From NCBI GenBank assembly GCA_041656175.1, contig JBBAEA010000072.1, positions 1 to 18,338 on the forward strand: 18,338 nucleotides of DNA. Direction: 5' to 3'. The stretch comes from JBBAEA01 sp041656175 (GTDB lineage Bacteria > Myxococcota_A > Bradymonadia > UBA4248). The notes below the pieces were generated by a model that worked only from the letters and a program-made list of their open reading frames with translations, was not told where the DNA came from and searched no databases. The position numbers were made by a program, and so were the translations under genes. This document shows, piece after piece, positions 7,740 to 14,498 of the stretch. Every line of letters begins with the position of its first letter. The first letter of the stretch is position 1.

Positions 7740-10127
7740 TTAATCGCTAGGTTTCGGCTTGTGCCAAGCGTTTTTGGCTTCTTGGTTACAATTCTGTGTA
7801 CCACCCGGTGAATCACCGTAATACATACACATATGCCCACCCATCTTCCATTCTTTACCCACCTTATCGCCACCATCAGTCAGCGGCCAACCAGGATTTC
7901 CTCCCATCTTATTATGATGCGGTCTAGTGTGAAAACCACAGGCTACCCAAGTTTCATTCTCAGTTCCTTCGTTAAGTTTGATGGCGCCTTGATGGCCTCT
8001 CCACTCTGATTTTGTCTCGCCATTAGAGCGTGTAAAACTCACGGCTCCACCCCACGAGCTTGTTCTGGCCCAAGATCTGTCATCCGCAGACTTACTAGGA
8101 TCAATGATACTTTTAATAACGGTTGTATCTGCAGGCGTCATCGGTGTGAAGTCCGTATGATAGGAGTCGCTGGAATCCCATGAAACATCGAAACTTTTCC
8201 CTGTCGCCAAATGATAAACCTTCTTTGGCTTGCGTCCGCTTTCCCTTTTATTTACCTCTTTAGTCGATAGCAAGTGAATTCCACCATCTCCTTCAGTATC
8301 CCTTTCTATCTCAATATTTGCCTTCTTTGCAGAACCAGGGCCGAACATACCGTCTATGGGTCTGAGATTGTTTGCAGCCTGCCATCGAACAATAGCGCAA
8401 ACCGTTTCGGTATCAATGACACCGCTCTCTTTCGCTCCCACAACTGCCTGTATAGCTTTGATGCATTTTTCCGTATACCTTTTCTCAGCATACCAATCTG
8501 TCGCATTGCTAGCCTTAAACGAAGTATACTTGCCCTCCAGTTCCTTAACCTCAGCTGCCGTATCTGCTGATAGTTCTGTGTCTGTATCAACAGCATCTGG
8601 TTCTTTGGCTACATCTGGCACTTTGGCTACATCTGGCGCTTTGGCTACATCTGGCACTTTGGTTTCATTTAGCCCTTGGACTACGTCTGTTTGCTTTTCT
8701 TCAACAGCTTTTGCAGATTTTGGCTTCATAGACGCTTTATCGTCATTGTCTTTTTTCCCCTTCCTACTAAGCCCAATACCCTTAGCCTGGAGGAAAGGTT
8801 CTGGATCCTTATGAACGCCATTGACAAGGACTTCAAAATGGAGATGCGCAGCATATTGGTTTACACCCTTAGGTCCCTTTCCGCCAGAGGCAGCTAGATT
8901 ATCGCCTGCTTTCACATCGCCTAATTTTGCGGATACCGAGGTAGCATGAAGGTATCTTGTCTTAACGCCTGCGCTGTGTTCTATTTCTATAGAGTTATAA
9001 TCACCACCACCAGCCTTTGTTACTTTCCCATCGGCAGCAGCATAGTAGTTGTCCCCTATACGCGCTCTCAAATCAATGCCTTTATGGTTCCCCTTCACCC
9101 CATCAATAACACGGGGTCCAAAGGGTGATGTGACAACATTACTCTGTGTTGGACGCTGCCAATTCTCATTGGAGCTATCGGTTTGCGTCGTTTCTTCTTT
9201 ATCTGCAACCGCCTCTGCCTCAAGCTCACTAACCGGCTCAACAGCATCCTTGCCGCCTCCTAAATTCATCGCGGCCAAGGTGTTTTTGCCACACACGCCA
9301 TCGACATCGCCACCCACAAAACCATTCTCCGCTTGCCATTTGGCAATGTATTTACTGGTCATCGGACCTACGTAGCCATCAACATCGTTGCCCCTAAGGC
9401 CTACAGCAGCTTGGATCGCTTTCCACATGTCACGATCATATCCGTAAGACTTATTGTAACGAACAGCGGCCGCCACATCAATGTTGGGAAATCCTCCCAC
9501 CATGGCTACCGCCCCTTCTTGAGCCACGCCGTCAGAGCCCGCAGCCTGAGTAGATGTTGTTGTACTCGATTGGGACGCATTGCCAGCATCAACACGAGTT
9601 GTAGCCTCTGCGCCTCCAGGCAAGATCAAATCCTCAGTCGATACCAACGTATGATCTCCAATCTTGCAAACCTTCGCTTCTTCTGTCGCCCACCTCGGAC
9701 TGCACTTGCTAAGGTTAGCATAACCATCCGCGACGTATTCCCCCTTAGATAGGTCAGCTATACCGCCACCAGATATCGTTAAGCTCGCAAAACGATAACA
9801 GCTCTCCCATTGCGAGGTCTCTGATGGATTGACAGCATTATTATACGCTCGCGAACTGCGATCATTCAACCACGAAAACTGCTTATCACGACAAATAACA
9901 CCCTTGATACCGCTACCCCACCACGTAACTGGCCTTCTTGTACGCGCCTTCACCCCGTGAACTCTATTATATACCACCTGCCCTACTGCAGACTTCCCCT
10001 CATCAGATTGTCCACGCGCCTCTGCGTATATATTCATCGCCATAAGCACAGTCTCATCCTGCGCTTCCGCTGACAACTGAGTATTGGGTCTGGGAATAGG
10101 TCCTTGCTCCTTTTGCTCTCTAGCCAC
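7740..10127 (-). CDS. Multidomain peptidoglycan hydrolase: SleB-like, M23 peptidase and wall-binding modules
   Basis: 795 codons are open from a GTG at 10127. Domains in order: a SleB/CwlJ-type cell wall hydrolase (about 24-165; NIYAEARG with likely catalytic Glu36, then GQVVYNRV and CRDKQFSW); a peptidoglycan-binding-like module (about 225-290); an M23 peptidase (about 328-447; HKGID gives His348 and Asp352, YLH394, and HLHF gives His428 and His430); a linker with PDVAK repeats (about 491-512); a second binding-like module (about 545-604); and a C-terminal domain (about 640-795) with PHHNK and GGHMCMYY (His765, Cys767). The C-terminal domain resembles a domain with a GHxCIH motif seen in Firmicute wall proteins. 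The first enzyme should cut glycan, the second peptide cross-links. No signal peptide is visible, so export would need lysis or a dedicated secretion route. The GTG lacks a ribosome site; the better start, at 10223, is separated by an in-frame TAA (see that entry). A terminator follows. Confidence 0.8.
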   Translation of the reverse strand: MAREQKEQGPIPRPNTQLSAEAQDETVLMAMNIYAEARGQSDEGKSAVGQVVYNRVHGVKARTRRPVTWWGSGIKGVICRDKQFSWLNDRSSRAYNNAVNPSETSQWESCYRFASLTISGGGIADLSKGEYVADGYANLSKCSPRWATEEAKVCKIGDHTLVSTEDLILPGGAEATTRVDAGNASQSSTTTSTQAAGSDGVAQEGAVAMVGGFPNIDVAAAVRYNKSYGYDRDMWKAIQAAVGLRGNDVDGYVGPMTSKYIAKWQAENGFVGGDVDGVCGKNTLAAMNLGGGKDAVEPVSELEAEAVADKEETTQTDSSNENWQRPTQSNVVTSPFGPRVIDGVKGNHKGIDLRARIGDNYYAAADGKVTKAGGGDYNSIEIEHSAGVKTRYLHATSVSAKLGDVKAGDNLAASGGKGPKGVNQYAAHLHFEVLVNGVHKDPEPFLQAKGIGLSRKGKKDNDDKASMKPKSAKAVEEKQTDVVQGLNETKVPDVAKAPDVAKVPDVAKEPDAVDTDTELSADTAAEVKELEGKYTSFKASNATDWYAEKRYTEKCIKAIQAVVGAKESGVIDTETVCAIVRWQAANNLRPIDGMFGPGSAKKANIEIERDTEGDGGIHLLSTKEVNKRESGRKPKKVYHLATGKSFDVSWDSSDSYHTDFTPMTPADTTVIKSIIDPSKSADDRSWARTSSWGGAVSFTRSNGETKSEWRGHQGAIKLNEGTENETWVACGFHTRPHHNKMGGNPGWPLTDGGDKVGKEWKMGGHMCMYYGDSPGGTQNCNQEAKNAWHKPKPSD
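8591..8662. repeat. 18-bp tandem repeats inside the hydrolase gene
   Basis: Three near-identical 18-base units (CTACATCTGGCACTTTGG and one-base variants at 8609-8662), with a degenerate fourth at 8591-8608, encode the PDVAK-type repeats of the linker between the M23 and second binding modules. Copy number could vary between strains. Confidence 0.8.
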
Positions 10128-10187
10128 TGATGCATTCGTTTCATTAACAACCTGTGACCCTGAAACGTCCCTTGACTCTAAAGAATC

Positions 10188-10223
10188 TTACCTTGACTCT
10201 CTCCCCTGCTCTCTCATGCTCAT
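10188..10223 (-). pseudogene. Interrupted native start of the hydrolase gene (11 codons then TAA)
   Basis: On the minus strand AAAGGAG, five bases before ATG at 10223, is the best ribosome binding site near the hydrolase gene. From that ATG the frame reads MSMREQGRESR and then TAA at 10190-10188. The same frame continues with 20 sense codons (DSLESRDVSG..., 10187-10128) straight into the hydrolase at GTG 10127. The simplest reading is that the ancestral gene began at 10223 and a single nonsense change cut off its start. Alternatives are stop-codon readthrough, reinitiation at the GTG, a regulatory leader peptide, or a base-call error. Confidence 0.6.
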
Positions 10224-10595
10224 AACTACTCCTTTATCTGCTTCCCCCCAAATCTTCCTGCCTTAATACCGCGCAAATTCTATACCAAGCGCGCTGAATT
10301 CCATAATCCCCCAGTAAACACGCCATAAACAAGTTTTTCGATAAACGCTTCTCCTCCCCAAAGTATACGTATACTAGGTCTATAGACCCCACTCACTACT
10401 TTACTGCCTCTTTTGGCGCTTTGCTTCACCATGAGAGTACTTCTGACTCCTTAACTATAACAAAGAATTTGGAGCCATAAATCGAAAAGAAGACACTGAT
10501 TTATGGCTCGGGCACAGCCCTACACCACGCAAGAATCATCAGATTAAATTTTTTGTTTAGTCTCTTACTGTCCTGGACATGGTTTATAGCGCTAC
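10224..10595. other. Intergenic region with stacked palindromes and hairpins
   Basis: 372 bp without a supported gene. It holds two adjacent perfect palindromes (10362-10388), a perfect 12-bp-stem hairpin (10472-10509, arms GAGCCATAAATC and GATTTATGGCTC, 14-base loop) directly followed by GGGC-ACA-GCCC (10510-10520), and TGTCC-T-GGACA at 10569-10579. The last, next to the transposase-like gene, could be part of a decayed element end. I cannot place a promoter with confidence. Confidence 0.5.
10362..10388. promoter_or_regulatory. Two adjacent perfect palindromes, candidate operators
   Basis: AGTATACGTATACT (10362-10375) and GGTCTATAGACC (10377-10388) are both exact palindromes separated by one base. 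They lie about 140 bp upstream of the native hydrolase start at 10223. Such paired dyads are typical of dimeric repressor sites. The regulator is unknown; the neighbouring helix-turn-helix protein is only a positional candidate. Confidence 0.4.
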
Positions 10596-11000
10596 TCATG
10601 AAGCATATAACACCTCGGTTTTGTGAAAGAGCTTTTTCACAGCCTCTCGATTATTTTTTCTGAACAATAGATGTTTTTTGACAGCTTTTTCAAGACGCTC
10701 AAATTGCTTCGGAGTCAGCGCTGCGGCGGTCTGCTTTTCTGGCTCACGGCGCTTCTCTTCCACGGCCTTTTCTTCCTCTTTGCGAAATTTATCGTACCAA
10801 ACATATACGGTTTTCTTGTTTAACTCCAGTTCCTTGGCTGCGTAGTATGCAGTTTCTCCAGCTTGATAAAATTCAAAAGCCTTCAATCGTTTTGCTTTTC
10901 TAACATCTGCCTTGGCTTCTTTCAAATTGTGTAGGATGCGAGTTTGTTGTGCCATGTGTTTGACCTTGTCAATGACCTGCAAAAAGCTGCAAGTCAGCAT
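10596..11000 (-). CDS. Small helix-turn-helix protein, IS630 transposase N-terminus-like
   Basis: 134 residues from the first ATG. The more likely start is Met16 (10955), giving about 119 residues, because AAGG lies 8 bases before it while the first ATG has no ribosome site. Residues about 38-75 (FEFYQAGETAYYAAKELELNKKTVYVWYDKF in part) form a helix-turn-helix like the HTH_23/HTH_29 domain at the start of IS630-family transposases. A basic/acidic helix and ALTPKQFERLEKAV follow, also typical of that family before the catalytic part. No DDE catalytic domain follows: the frame ends at TEVLYAS. It is therefore a transposase remnant or a domesticated small DNA-binding protein. An exact palindrome, GCATAATTATGC (10997-11008), lies about 42 bp upstream of the preferred start and could be an autoregulatory site. 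Confidence 0.6.
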   Translation of the reverse strand: MLTCSFLQVIDKVKHMAQQTRILHNLKEAKADVRKAKRLKAFEFYQAGETAYYAAKELELNKKTVYVWYDKFRKEEEKAVEEKRREPEKQTAAALTPKQFERLEKAVKKHLLFRKNNREAVKKLFHKTEVLYAS

Positions 11001-11008
11001 AATTATGC
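10997..11008. promoter_or_regulatory. Palindrome upstream of the helix-turn-helix gene
   Basis: GCATAATTATGC is a perfect 12-bp palindrome. If translation starts at 10955 it lies in the leader or promoter region of the helix-turn-helix gene, where a dimeric DNA-binding protein could repress its own gene. Inference from position only. Confidence 0.3.
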
Positions 11009-11172
11009 ACGGTGTTATTTATCATGTTCATAACAATATCTTTATAATAGTACGAAAAAAGTATTGCTAGTAGCTTCCTTCATAGAAGTACTTGTATAAA
11101 GCGAATGATAGATAGGGGTGATAGCGAGAACAAAGCGCAAACCAAGGGCTTGCAAGATTTGATGTAACTCGC

Positions 11173-11200
11173 TTGCCCATTGCGAAAAGGGGATTACAAT
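11173..11200 (+). promoter_or_regulatory. Candidate sigma70-type promoter of the pirin gene
   Basis: TTGCCC (11173-11178), 16 bases, then TACAAT (11195-11200), about 53 bases before the pirin ATG. The ribosome site AGGAGG lies 6-7 bases before that ATG. The rest of the 250-bp divergent spacer (11001-11253) shows nothing else I can name. Confidence 0.45.
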
Positions 11201-11253
11201 GCTATGTGCTTGCGCTTTATGCGGCAAGTTATTAATAAAGGAAGGAGGCGTTT

Positions 11254-12093
11254 ATGGTTAGAAAGATTGAGAAGCTTGTTACGGGGTTTAATACAAAAGA
11301 TGGTGCGGGGGTGAAGCTTGTTAGGGTACTTGGCAACAGCACAATAAAAGACTTTGATCCATTTTTGATGCTGGACTCCTTCGATAGCCAAAACCCTGAT
11401 GATTACATTGCTGGTTTTCCCATGCATCCGCATCGCGGGATTGAGACGATTAGTTATTTATCGCAGGGTGCGATGGTGCATCGCGATAGTTTAAAGAACT
11501 CGGAGAGCATAGGTAGCGGGGAGTTACAGTGGATGACAGCGGGTTCGGGCATTATGCACGAGGAATTGCTGCCAGCTTCACCGCGGATGTTGGGTGTTCA
11601 ATTATGGTTGAACATGCCACGAAGCGCGAAGATGTCTCCACCTGCATATCACAGTATTAGGGAGTCTGATATTGTTAAAATCCCTATAGAGGGCGGGACT
11701 TTACGTGTACTTTGTGGAACTTTCGGCGAGCATCAGGCTTTTAAGAGTTCGTATGTTCCGTTTAATTATTATGCAATTGATCTAAAACCTGGCGCTAGCA
11801 TAGAGCTAGAGACGGAAGAGGACTATACGACTTTTGTCTTTACTTTGAAGGCTGGGGCGAAAATTGCGGGTCGCGATATTGCCGAAAAAACGGCGGCGAA
11901 GCTCTCTAGGGGACGCAAGCTGAACTTAGCCGCTCTGGATGATGAGGCGGAGCTTTTAGTCATGTCGGCGCCACCCCTTGGCGAGCCTGTAGCGTGGGGC
12001 GGCCCTATCGTGATGAATACCGAGCAAGAGCTGCGCTTGGCTTTCGCGGAGCTGCAACGCGGCGAGTTTTTGAAGGAGGCGCTGCAGTATTAG
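11254..12093 (+). CDS. Pirin family protein
   Basis: 279 residues, close to the usual pirin length. It is a bicupin-type protein with the diagnostic N-terminal pattern GFPMHPHRGIETISYL, giving metal ligands His58 and His60, followed by GIMHEE with His102 and Glu104. The second half (about 150-279) is the C-terminal cupin, including a GEPVAWGGPIVMNT stretch near the end, common to bacterial pirins. Bacterial pirins bind a metal ion; some act as quercetin 2,3-dioxygenases and others modulate metabolic enzymes. The actual substrate cannot be inferred here. The start is well supported by AGGAGG before ATG and a candidate promoter upstream. It is a single gene, divergent from the helix-turn-helix gene. 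No strong terminator is seen; a weak AT-rich stem at 12113-12133 precedes a T run at 12144-12150. Confidence 0.92.
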   Translation: MVRKIEKLVTGFNTKDGAGVKLVRVLGNSTIKDFDPFLMLDSFDSQNPDDYIAGFPMHPHRGIETISYLSQGAMVHRDSLKNSESIGSGELQWMTAGSGIMHEELLPASPRMLGVQLWLNMPRSAKMSPPAYHSIRESDIVKIPIEGGTLRVLCGTFGEHQAFKSSYVPFNYYAIDLKPGASIELETEEDYTTFVFTLKAGAKIAGRDIAEKTAAKLSRGRKLNLAALDDEAELLVMSAPPLGEPVAWGGPIVMNTEQELRLAFAELQRGEFLKEALQY

Positions 12094-12407
12094 CGCTTGT
12101 ACGGGGCTACTCTTAGTACAATGTATATACTAAACTGTGGCTATTTTTTTGAAGGGGGGATTTAATCCCCCCTACGCGCAAGCTTCCCTCATGATCGCTG
12201 GCTTCGCGTATGATTTTATGCTTTGTATGCGCTTGATCCGCGCATCCAAAGCATAAAATGCGCTCAGTCACCGCTCCTTCGGGTGATCTTGCGCTACCCC
12301 CCAAAGGATGCCCTAAATAATACTAAGCTAAGGAAGGCATCCTAGTGAGTTTGAACTTAGCCAAAAAATCGAAAGATGCTTTTGTTAGCAAGTTTGTGTT
12401 TTTGTGT
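12094..12407. repeat. Intergenic region with three inverted repeats
   Basis: About 310 bp with no supported gene. GGGGGGATT-T-AATCCCCCC lies at 12154-12172 and is followed by CCTACGC, as hairpin 1 at 4948-4965 is followed by TACGC. A 47-base cruciform lies at 12213-12259: ATTTTATGCTTTG, one mismatch, ATGCGC, loop TTGATCC, then the complementary arm. AGGATGCC at 12305-12312 is the reverse complement of GGCATCCT at 12336-12343, near the point where the sequence becomes AT-rich. A short minus-strand open frame here (12113-12304) reads through the repeats and is not called. Confidence 0.55.
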
Positions 12408-12533
12408 TCATTGAATGGATTTGCACAAAAATCTCAAATCTCTGGTTTTACTTTTTTTCAAGTAATCAAAGGTATTACGTGTATTAGTTTTGTATCCGTT
12501 TGTTACATCATCATAGAACTCTATATTATTCAT
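12408..12533 (-). pseudogene. 41-codon ORF downstream of the methyltransferase, possible gene remnant
   Basis: On the minus strand, directly after the methyltransferase stop, AAGGA precedes ATG at 12533. The frame runs 41 codons (MNNIEFYDDVTNGYKTNTRN and onwards) to TGA at 12410-12408. It has the same AT-rich composition as the methyltransferase, begins 9 bases after its stop, and reads like the start of a soluble protein. A downstream gene beside a type II methyltransferase is often the restriction endonuclease, so this may be its truncated 5' end. The identity is inference; no nuclease motif is visible, and it could also be a genuine small protein. Confidence 0.4.
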
Positions 12534-12542
12534 ACATTCCTT

Positions 12543-13391
12543 CTAATGATAATTTCTTATAATGAGTTCATCTATTTTCCCTCTACCACTAGCCTTCGAA
12601 TTAATCATTCTATTAGCACTTACAACTTTGATGTTAACTCCAAGTATGTTTTGATATAGCTCATAAATCTCACCAGCATTCGAATTAGAGAGCATTACAC
12701 GAACATTGTTTTCTGTAAGTTTTGCAAATACATCTCTTAGTTGTTTTTGTTCCTCGCTCCCAAAACCGCAGTTAGTATAAGAGGTAAATGCACTGGTAGC
12801 CGAAATTGGAGCATAGGGTGGGTCAAAGTATACAAAATCACCAGCTTTTGCTTCGTTTACAGCATCTTCAAAGTCAAGATTTAAAATTTTTATATTATTA
12901 TTGTTTAAATATTTACTAATTGCATATAAAAGCTCTTCATCGACAATTTTCGGATTCTTATATCTTCCATATGGAACATTAAACTGATTCTTTGAATTAA
13001 CTCTATATAATCCATTAAAGTTAACCCTCAACATGTACATTAACCGTGCTGCCTTCTCGACACTATCCATCTTTTCTAATCTACCATCTCTATCAGCACT
13101 TCTTAAATCAAGATAGTATGCTTTGCTATTGTTTTTCTCATGTGTTTTTAGCAGTAAAATCAATTCTTCAATGTTATCTCTTATTTGCTTATACGCATGA
13201 ATTAAGTCCGAATTTGCATCATTAATAGTAGCTTCTTTTGGCTCTACTTCAAAGAAAAGCCCCCCACCACCCACAAATGGTTCATGATACCTATGATATT
13301 GCTTAGGCATTAATTCTAGTAATGTCGGAATTAACTGCCTCTTACCTCCAGTCCATTTAGTGAATGGTTTTAAAGCTATCTTTGTATTCAT
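12543..13391 (-). CDS. D12-class DNA adenine N6-methyltransferase (Dam/DpnM-like)
   Basis: 282 residues, the typical size for this class. The N-terminal KPFTKWTGGKRQLIP (8-22) and EPFVGGGGLFF (37-47) form the S-adenosylmethionine site. Catalytic motif IV is DPPY (190-193), in the alpha-class order (SAM motif first, DPPY late). Members of this class usually methylate the adenine of GATC; the exact site cannot be read from sequence alone. The gene is visibly more AT-rich than its neighbours (poly-Asn stretches, AAT/AAA codons), which suggests horizontal acquisition. The start ATG has AGGAA 8 bases upstream. No intact restriction endonuclease adjoins it, so it is either solitary or left over from a restriction-modification pair; see the 41-codon ORF just downstream. 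The gene runs away from the kinase operon on the same strand, with about 210 bp between them. Confidence 0.92.
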   Translation of the reverse strand: MNTKIALKPFTKWTGGKRQLIPTLLELMPKQYHRYHEPFVGGGGLFFEVEPKEATINDANSDLIHAYKQIRDNIEELILLLKTHEKNNSKAYYLDLRSADRDGRLEKMDSVEKAARLMYMLRVNFNGLYRVNSKNQFNVPYGRYKNPKIVDEELLYAISKYLNNNNIKILNLDFEDAVNEAKAGDFVYFDPPYAPISATSAFTSYTNCGFGSEEQKQLRDVFAKLTENNVRVMLSNSNAGEIYELYQNILGVNIKVVSANRMINSKASGRGKIDELIIRNYH

Positions 13392-13604
13392 TTACTAATT
13401 TCCTGCTGTAAGCAGCTAGGGAAGCTTTGAACAATGTGAAAATTACCAAAAAAAGTAGCCCAGAGAAAAACAACGACAGTCAGGCGGGCTTTCAAAATAA
13501 AGTCAATAAAATCAATAATCACCATACAAAAGCGGGTTCTAAGGGCGATAGCCCCAATGAATCAGAGTTTCCCTACGAGAGCAAAGTAATAGGGTGAAGT
13601 GCTT
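13392..13604. other. Spacer between kinase operon and methyltransferase
   Basis: 213 bp without a gene. On the minus strand a possible weak terminator of the kinase operon lies at about 13446-13490: AGCCC and GGGCT arms around a long loop, then ACTTTTTTT. Nearer the kinase stop, 13543-13570 holds the inverse copy of the repeat at 2323-2340, with GGGC-GATA-GCCC next to it. Confidence 0.35.
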
Positions 13605-14498
13605 CTATTTATTGATATGTAGCGAAAAGACGGCGCCACCCGTTTTGCTATCGTTGTGAACTTGGATTTTGGCGCCAAATTCGTTACAAAAGTTTTTGAC
13701 TATACTGAGTCCCAGCCCAAATCCAGGAATGCCGCTGTCGGTGGTTTGTGTACCGCGCTGGAAGGGTTCAAAGATCTTCTTTTGCATCTCGGGGCTGATG
13801 CCTTTGCCGCTGTCCTCTACCTCGATGATAACGCCAGTGTCGCTGGGAGCAAGTCGTACAGAAATAGGGCCATCGCCCCCGTGTGTGAGCGCGTTGAGTA
13901 TAAGGTTAGATACGGCTGTTTGCAGTGCTGCGAGGTCAACGGGTATAGCCGGGAGGGGGAGTACGATGTCGAAGTGAACGCGGTGTTGGAAACGCGGGTT
14001 TGTGTTGAAGCTATTGACGATCCCCGTAATAGCGGCTTCGGGAGATACAGGTAGATGATGCTTTTTTTTGCTGATAGGGCGACTTTCTAAGATTTGTTCG
14101 GTCAGATCCTCTATGCGTCGAACGGCGGCGTTGAGTTCCTCGAAGAGCAGTTCCTCTTGTTCTGGTGCAGAAAAACGTTTCATCGCTAGCGTTTCAGAGT
14201 ACATTTTAATCGAGGTGATGGGGGTTCGCAGTTCGTGGGAGACTTGTGCGATGAAGCTAGCTTTGGATTCGTTGAGGCGAATTTGCTTCGTGGTAAGTAC
14301 GAGTGCAACGATGGAACCAGCGGCTCCCCATATGGCGAAAACCAGCGTTAACACGCCAAGTGCGATGTCGCCGCCAGTGTTATAGGTTGCCAGGATGACT
14401 ATGCCTGTAGAAAGATTCGCGATGGCCGCGACCAGCGCAAAACAGGCGATAAACCAAGGTATGCTCTTATAAGTTTTAATGGGGGAGCGCTTTGTCAT
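13605..14498 (-). CDS. Membrane sensor histidine kinase
   Basis: 297 residues. Two transmembrane helices (about 13-36 and 46-69) with almost no extracytoplasmic loop are followed directly by the HisKA dimerisation domain: SFIAQVSHELRTPITSIKMY, phospho-acceptor His88. The ATPase domain has the N box (NLILNALTHGG, about 198-208), the G1 box EVEDSGKGIS (about 227-235), an FEPF F box, and the G2 box GFGLGLSIV (about 259-267). All catalytic motifs appear intact. With no periplasmic sensor domain it probably senses a membrane or partner-protein signal. Its ATG overlaps the TGA of the DUF3108-like lipoprotein gene (ATGA), indicating translational coupling; the lipoprotein is a good candidate for its partner. 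No response regulator gene is within the window. Confidence 0.92.
   Translation of the reverse strand: MTKRSPIKTYKSIPWFIACFALVAAIANLSTGIVILATYNTGGDIALGVLTLVFAIWGAAGSIVALVLTTKQIRLNESKASFIAQVSHELRTPITSIKMYSETLAMKRFSAPEQEELLFEELNAAVRRIEDLTEQILESRPISKKKHHLPVSPEAAITGIVNSFNTNPRFQHRVHFDIVLPLPAIPVDLAALQTAVSNLILNALTHGGDGPISVRLAPSDTGVIIEVEDSGKGISPEMQKKIFEPFQRGTQTTDSGIPGFGLGLSIVKNFCNEFGAKIQVHNDSKTGGAVFSLHINK

Noticed and set aside
8591..8662. Possible CRISPR-like short repeats
   Set aside because: The 18-bp units are contiguous, have no spacers and are in frame within a coding linker.
8356..8814. 152-codon plus-strand ORF inside the hydrolase gene
   Set aside because: It is antisense to the PDVAK repeat and linker region; its Ser/Thr-rich composition reflects the repeats.
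12154..12172. GGGGGGATT-T-AATCCCCCC as the pirin terminator
   Set aside because: The T run lies before, not after, the stem on the plus strand, so it does not have terminator order.
12345..12659. 104-codon plus-strand ORF at the 3' end of the methyltransferase gene
   Set aside because: It overlaps the methyltransferase antisense, and its free part is better explained by the 41-codon minus-strand ORF with a ribosome site.
13656..14054. Plus-strand ORFs inside the histidine kinase gene
   Set aside because: They mirror the conserved ATPase-domain codons of the kinase and have no independent support.
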